From Rhizobium sp. JAB6 (GTDB lineage: Bacteria; Pseudomonadota; Alphaproteobacteria; Rhizobiales; Rhizobiaceae): a DNA stretch of 64,000 nt. Below the pieces are notes generated by a model. It searched no databases and had not been told where the DNA came from. It worked only from the letters and a program-made list of their open reading frames with translations. The DNA lies in assembly GCF_003024605.1 (NCBI RefSeq), contig NZ_PYJQ01000009.1, forward strand, positions 248,001 to 312,000, given 5' to 3'. This document shows positions 63,243 to 64,000 of the stretch, piece by piece (the stretch's first letter is position 1; each line of letters starts with the position of its first letter). The translations under genes were made by a program, and so were the position numbers.

Positions 63243-64000
63243 TCAAACCAGCTGACGGCCCTTGGCATCGATCGCGTTGGCAACGGCCTCGTCGGTCGCC
63301 TCGTCCGGCAGCAGCATTTCATTATGCGCCTTGCCCGAGGGGATCATCGGGAAGCAGTTGGCAAGATTGGCCACGCGGCAATCGAAAATGACCGGCTTCT
63401 TGACGTCGATCATTTCCTGGATGGCGGCATCGAGTTCGCCCGGCTTTTCGCAACGCAGCCCGACGGCGCCATAGGCTTCCGCGAGCTTGACGAAATCAGG
63501 CATCGCTTCCGTGTAGGAATTGGAAAGGCGATTGCCGTGCAGCAGTTGCTGCCACTGGCGAACCATGCCCATGTACTGGTTGTTGAGGATGAAGATCTTG
63601 ATCGGCGCATTGTGCTGGATGGCCGCCGACATTTCCTGGATGCACATCTGGATCGAGGCATCGCCGGCAATGTCGATCACGAGGCTTTCCGGATGGGCGA
63701 TCTGAACGCCGAGTGCCGCCGGCAGGCCGTAGCCCATGGTTCCGAGGCCGCCCGAGGTCATCCAGCGGTTCGGCTGTTCGAAGCCGTAGAACTGCGCCGC
63801 CCACATCTGATGCTGGCCGACTTCGGTCGTGATGTAGGTATCGCGATGCTTCGTCAGCTCATAGAGGCGCTGGATCGCATATTGCGGCATGATGACATCG
63901 TCGCTCGGCTTGTAAGCGAAGGAATTGCGCGCGCGCCACCGAGCGATATCGGCCCACCACTCGGCGAGGCGATCGGCTGCCGGCTTCTGCGGCAGGGCGC
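63243..64000 (-). CDS. ilvB: Acetolactate synthase large subunit (5' end outside the window)
   Basis: About 252 C-terminal residues lie in the window; the frame is open up to 64000. GDASIQMCIQEMSAAI and ILNNQYMGMVRQWQ are the thiamine-diphosphate/magnesium motif (GDGS...NN type). GLGTMGYGLPAALG and PVIFDCRV are also typical. It joins two pyruvates, or pyruvate and 2-oxobutyrate, in branched-chain amino acid synthesis with IlvH. Confidence 0.96.
   Translation of the reverse strand, partial: ALPQKPAADRLAEWWADIARWRARNSFAYKPSDDVIMPQYAIQRLYELTKHRDTYITTEVGQHQMWAAQFYGFEQPNRWMTSGGLGTMGYGLPAALGVQIAHPESLVIDIAGDASIQMCIQEMSAAIQHNAPIKIFILNNQYMGMVRQWQQLLHGNRLSNSYTEAMPDFVKLAEAYGAVGLRCEKPGELDAAIQEMIDVKKPVIFDCRVANLANCFPMIPSGKAHNEMLLPDEATDEAVANAIDAKGRQLV

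Overview
The window is chromosomal DNA from an alphaproteobacterium of the order Hyphomicrobiales, most likely the Rhizobium/Agrobacterium family. Pointers to this are the high-GC, tightly packed genes, a DUF1127 protein, entericidin and DUF883 stress proteins, a GGAAC-N17-CGTT promoter of the EcfG (general stress sigma) type, small palindromic CCTTCTCCCCGC-type intergenic repeats, and two copies of a dispersed repeat built around GCGGTTTTC...CGGAATTGCG. There are 64 protein genes that I can support fairly well, one weak small ORF and one tRNA-Lys. I see no transposase, integrase, phage gene, CRISPR array or rRNA. Both ends cut a gene.

Layout. 1-3775: a three-domain FkbM methyltransferase/glycosyltransferase/methyltransferase and a GT2-type protein, both for surface glycans. 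3895-4662: a secreted phosphodiester glycosidase-like protein. 4710-17553: a complete corrinoid-dependent one-carbon gene set, with a LysR and a GbdR-like AraC regulator beside it. 17594-22692: two double-receiver response regulators (one with GGDEF) and a large MscS channel. 23089-28622: two paralogous FAD/NAD(P) proteins around an SfnB-type acyl-CoA-dehydrogenase homologue and an Rrf2 regulator, probably a sulfur-related island. 28884-30151: small stress or membrane proteins and tRNA-Lys. 30276-39178: PhzF, NUDIX, nuclease, 2-oxoglutarate oxygenase and a three-gene ABC importer on the minus strand, then an aldo/keto reductase on the plus strand. 39211-49065: aminotransferase, SAM methyltransferase, ilvC behind a TetR gene, AraC plus alcohol dehydrogenase, NDH-2, Lrp plus racemase, and a MarR-GNAT fusion. 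49253-56218: regulators with an MFS pump, a FAD monooxygenase, HxlR plus NmrA reductase, pdxJ and a RecD-like helicase. 56370-58088: a secreted protein, ECF sigma and anti-sigma cassette. 58085-60360: a cobalt-type nitrile hydratase operon with a LysE exporter. 60566-64000: aldo/keto reductase, KpsC-like protein, ilvH and ilvB (partial).

The most interesting system is the corrinoid cluster. A non-pyrrolysine MttB-family methyltransferase, its corrinoid protein, a pterin-dependent MtgA-like methyltransferase, an acetogen-style MetF/MetV pair and a RamA-like ATP-dependent activator would move a methyl group from a quaternary amine to tetrahydrofolate and oxidise it to methylene-tetrahydrofolate. 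The other members are less understood: a CblC-like domain joined to a ferredoxin-type cysteine cluster, a DUF1638 protein, a 'virulence factor' domain protein and a 109-residue phasin-like protein. Three core enzymes carry Arg/Gly-rich low-complexity tails and the phasin-like protein has a basic tail, a shared feature that ordinary annotation would not show and that may reflect assembly of the pathway.

All family assignments are from reading the translated sequence and from memory of family motifs; no database search was possible.
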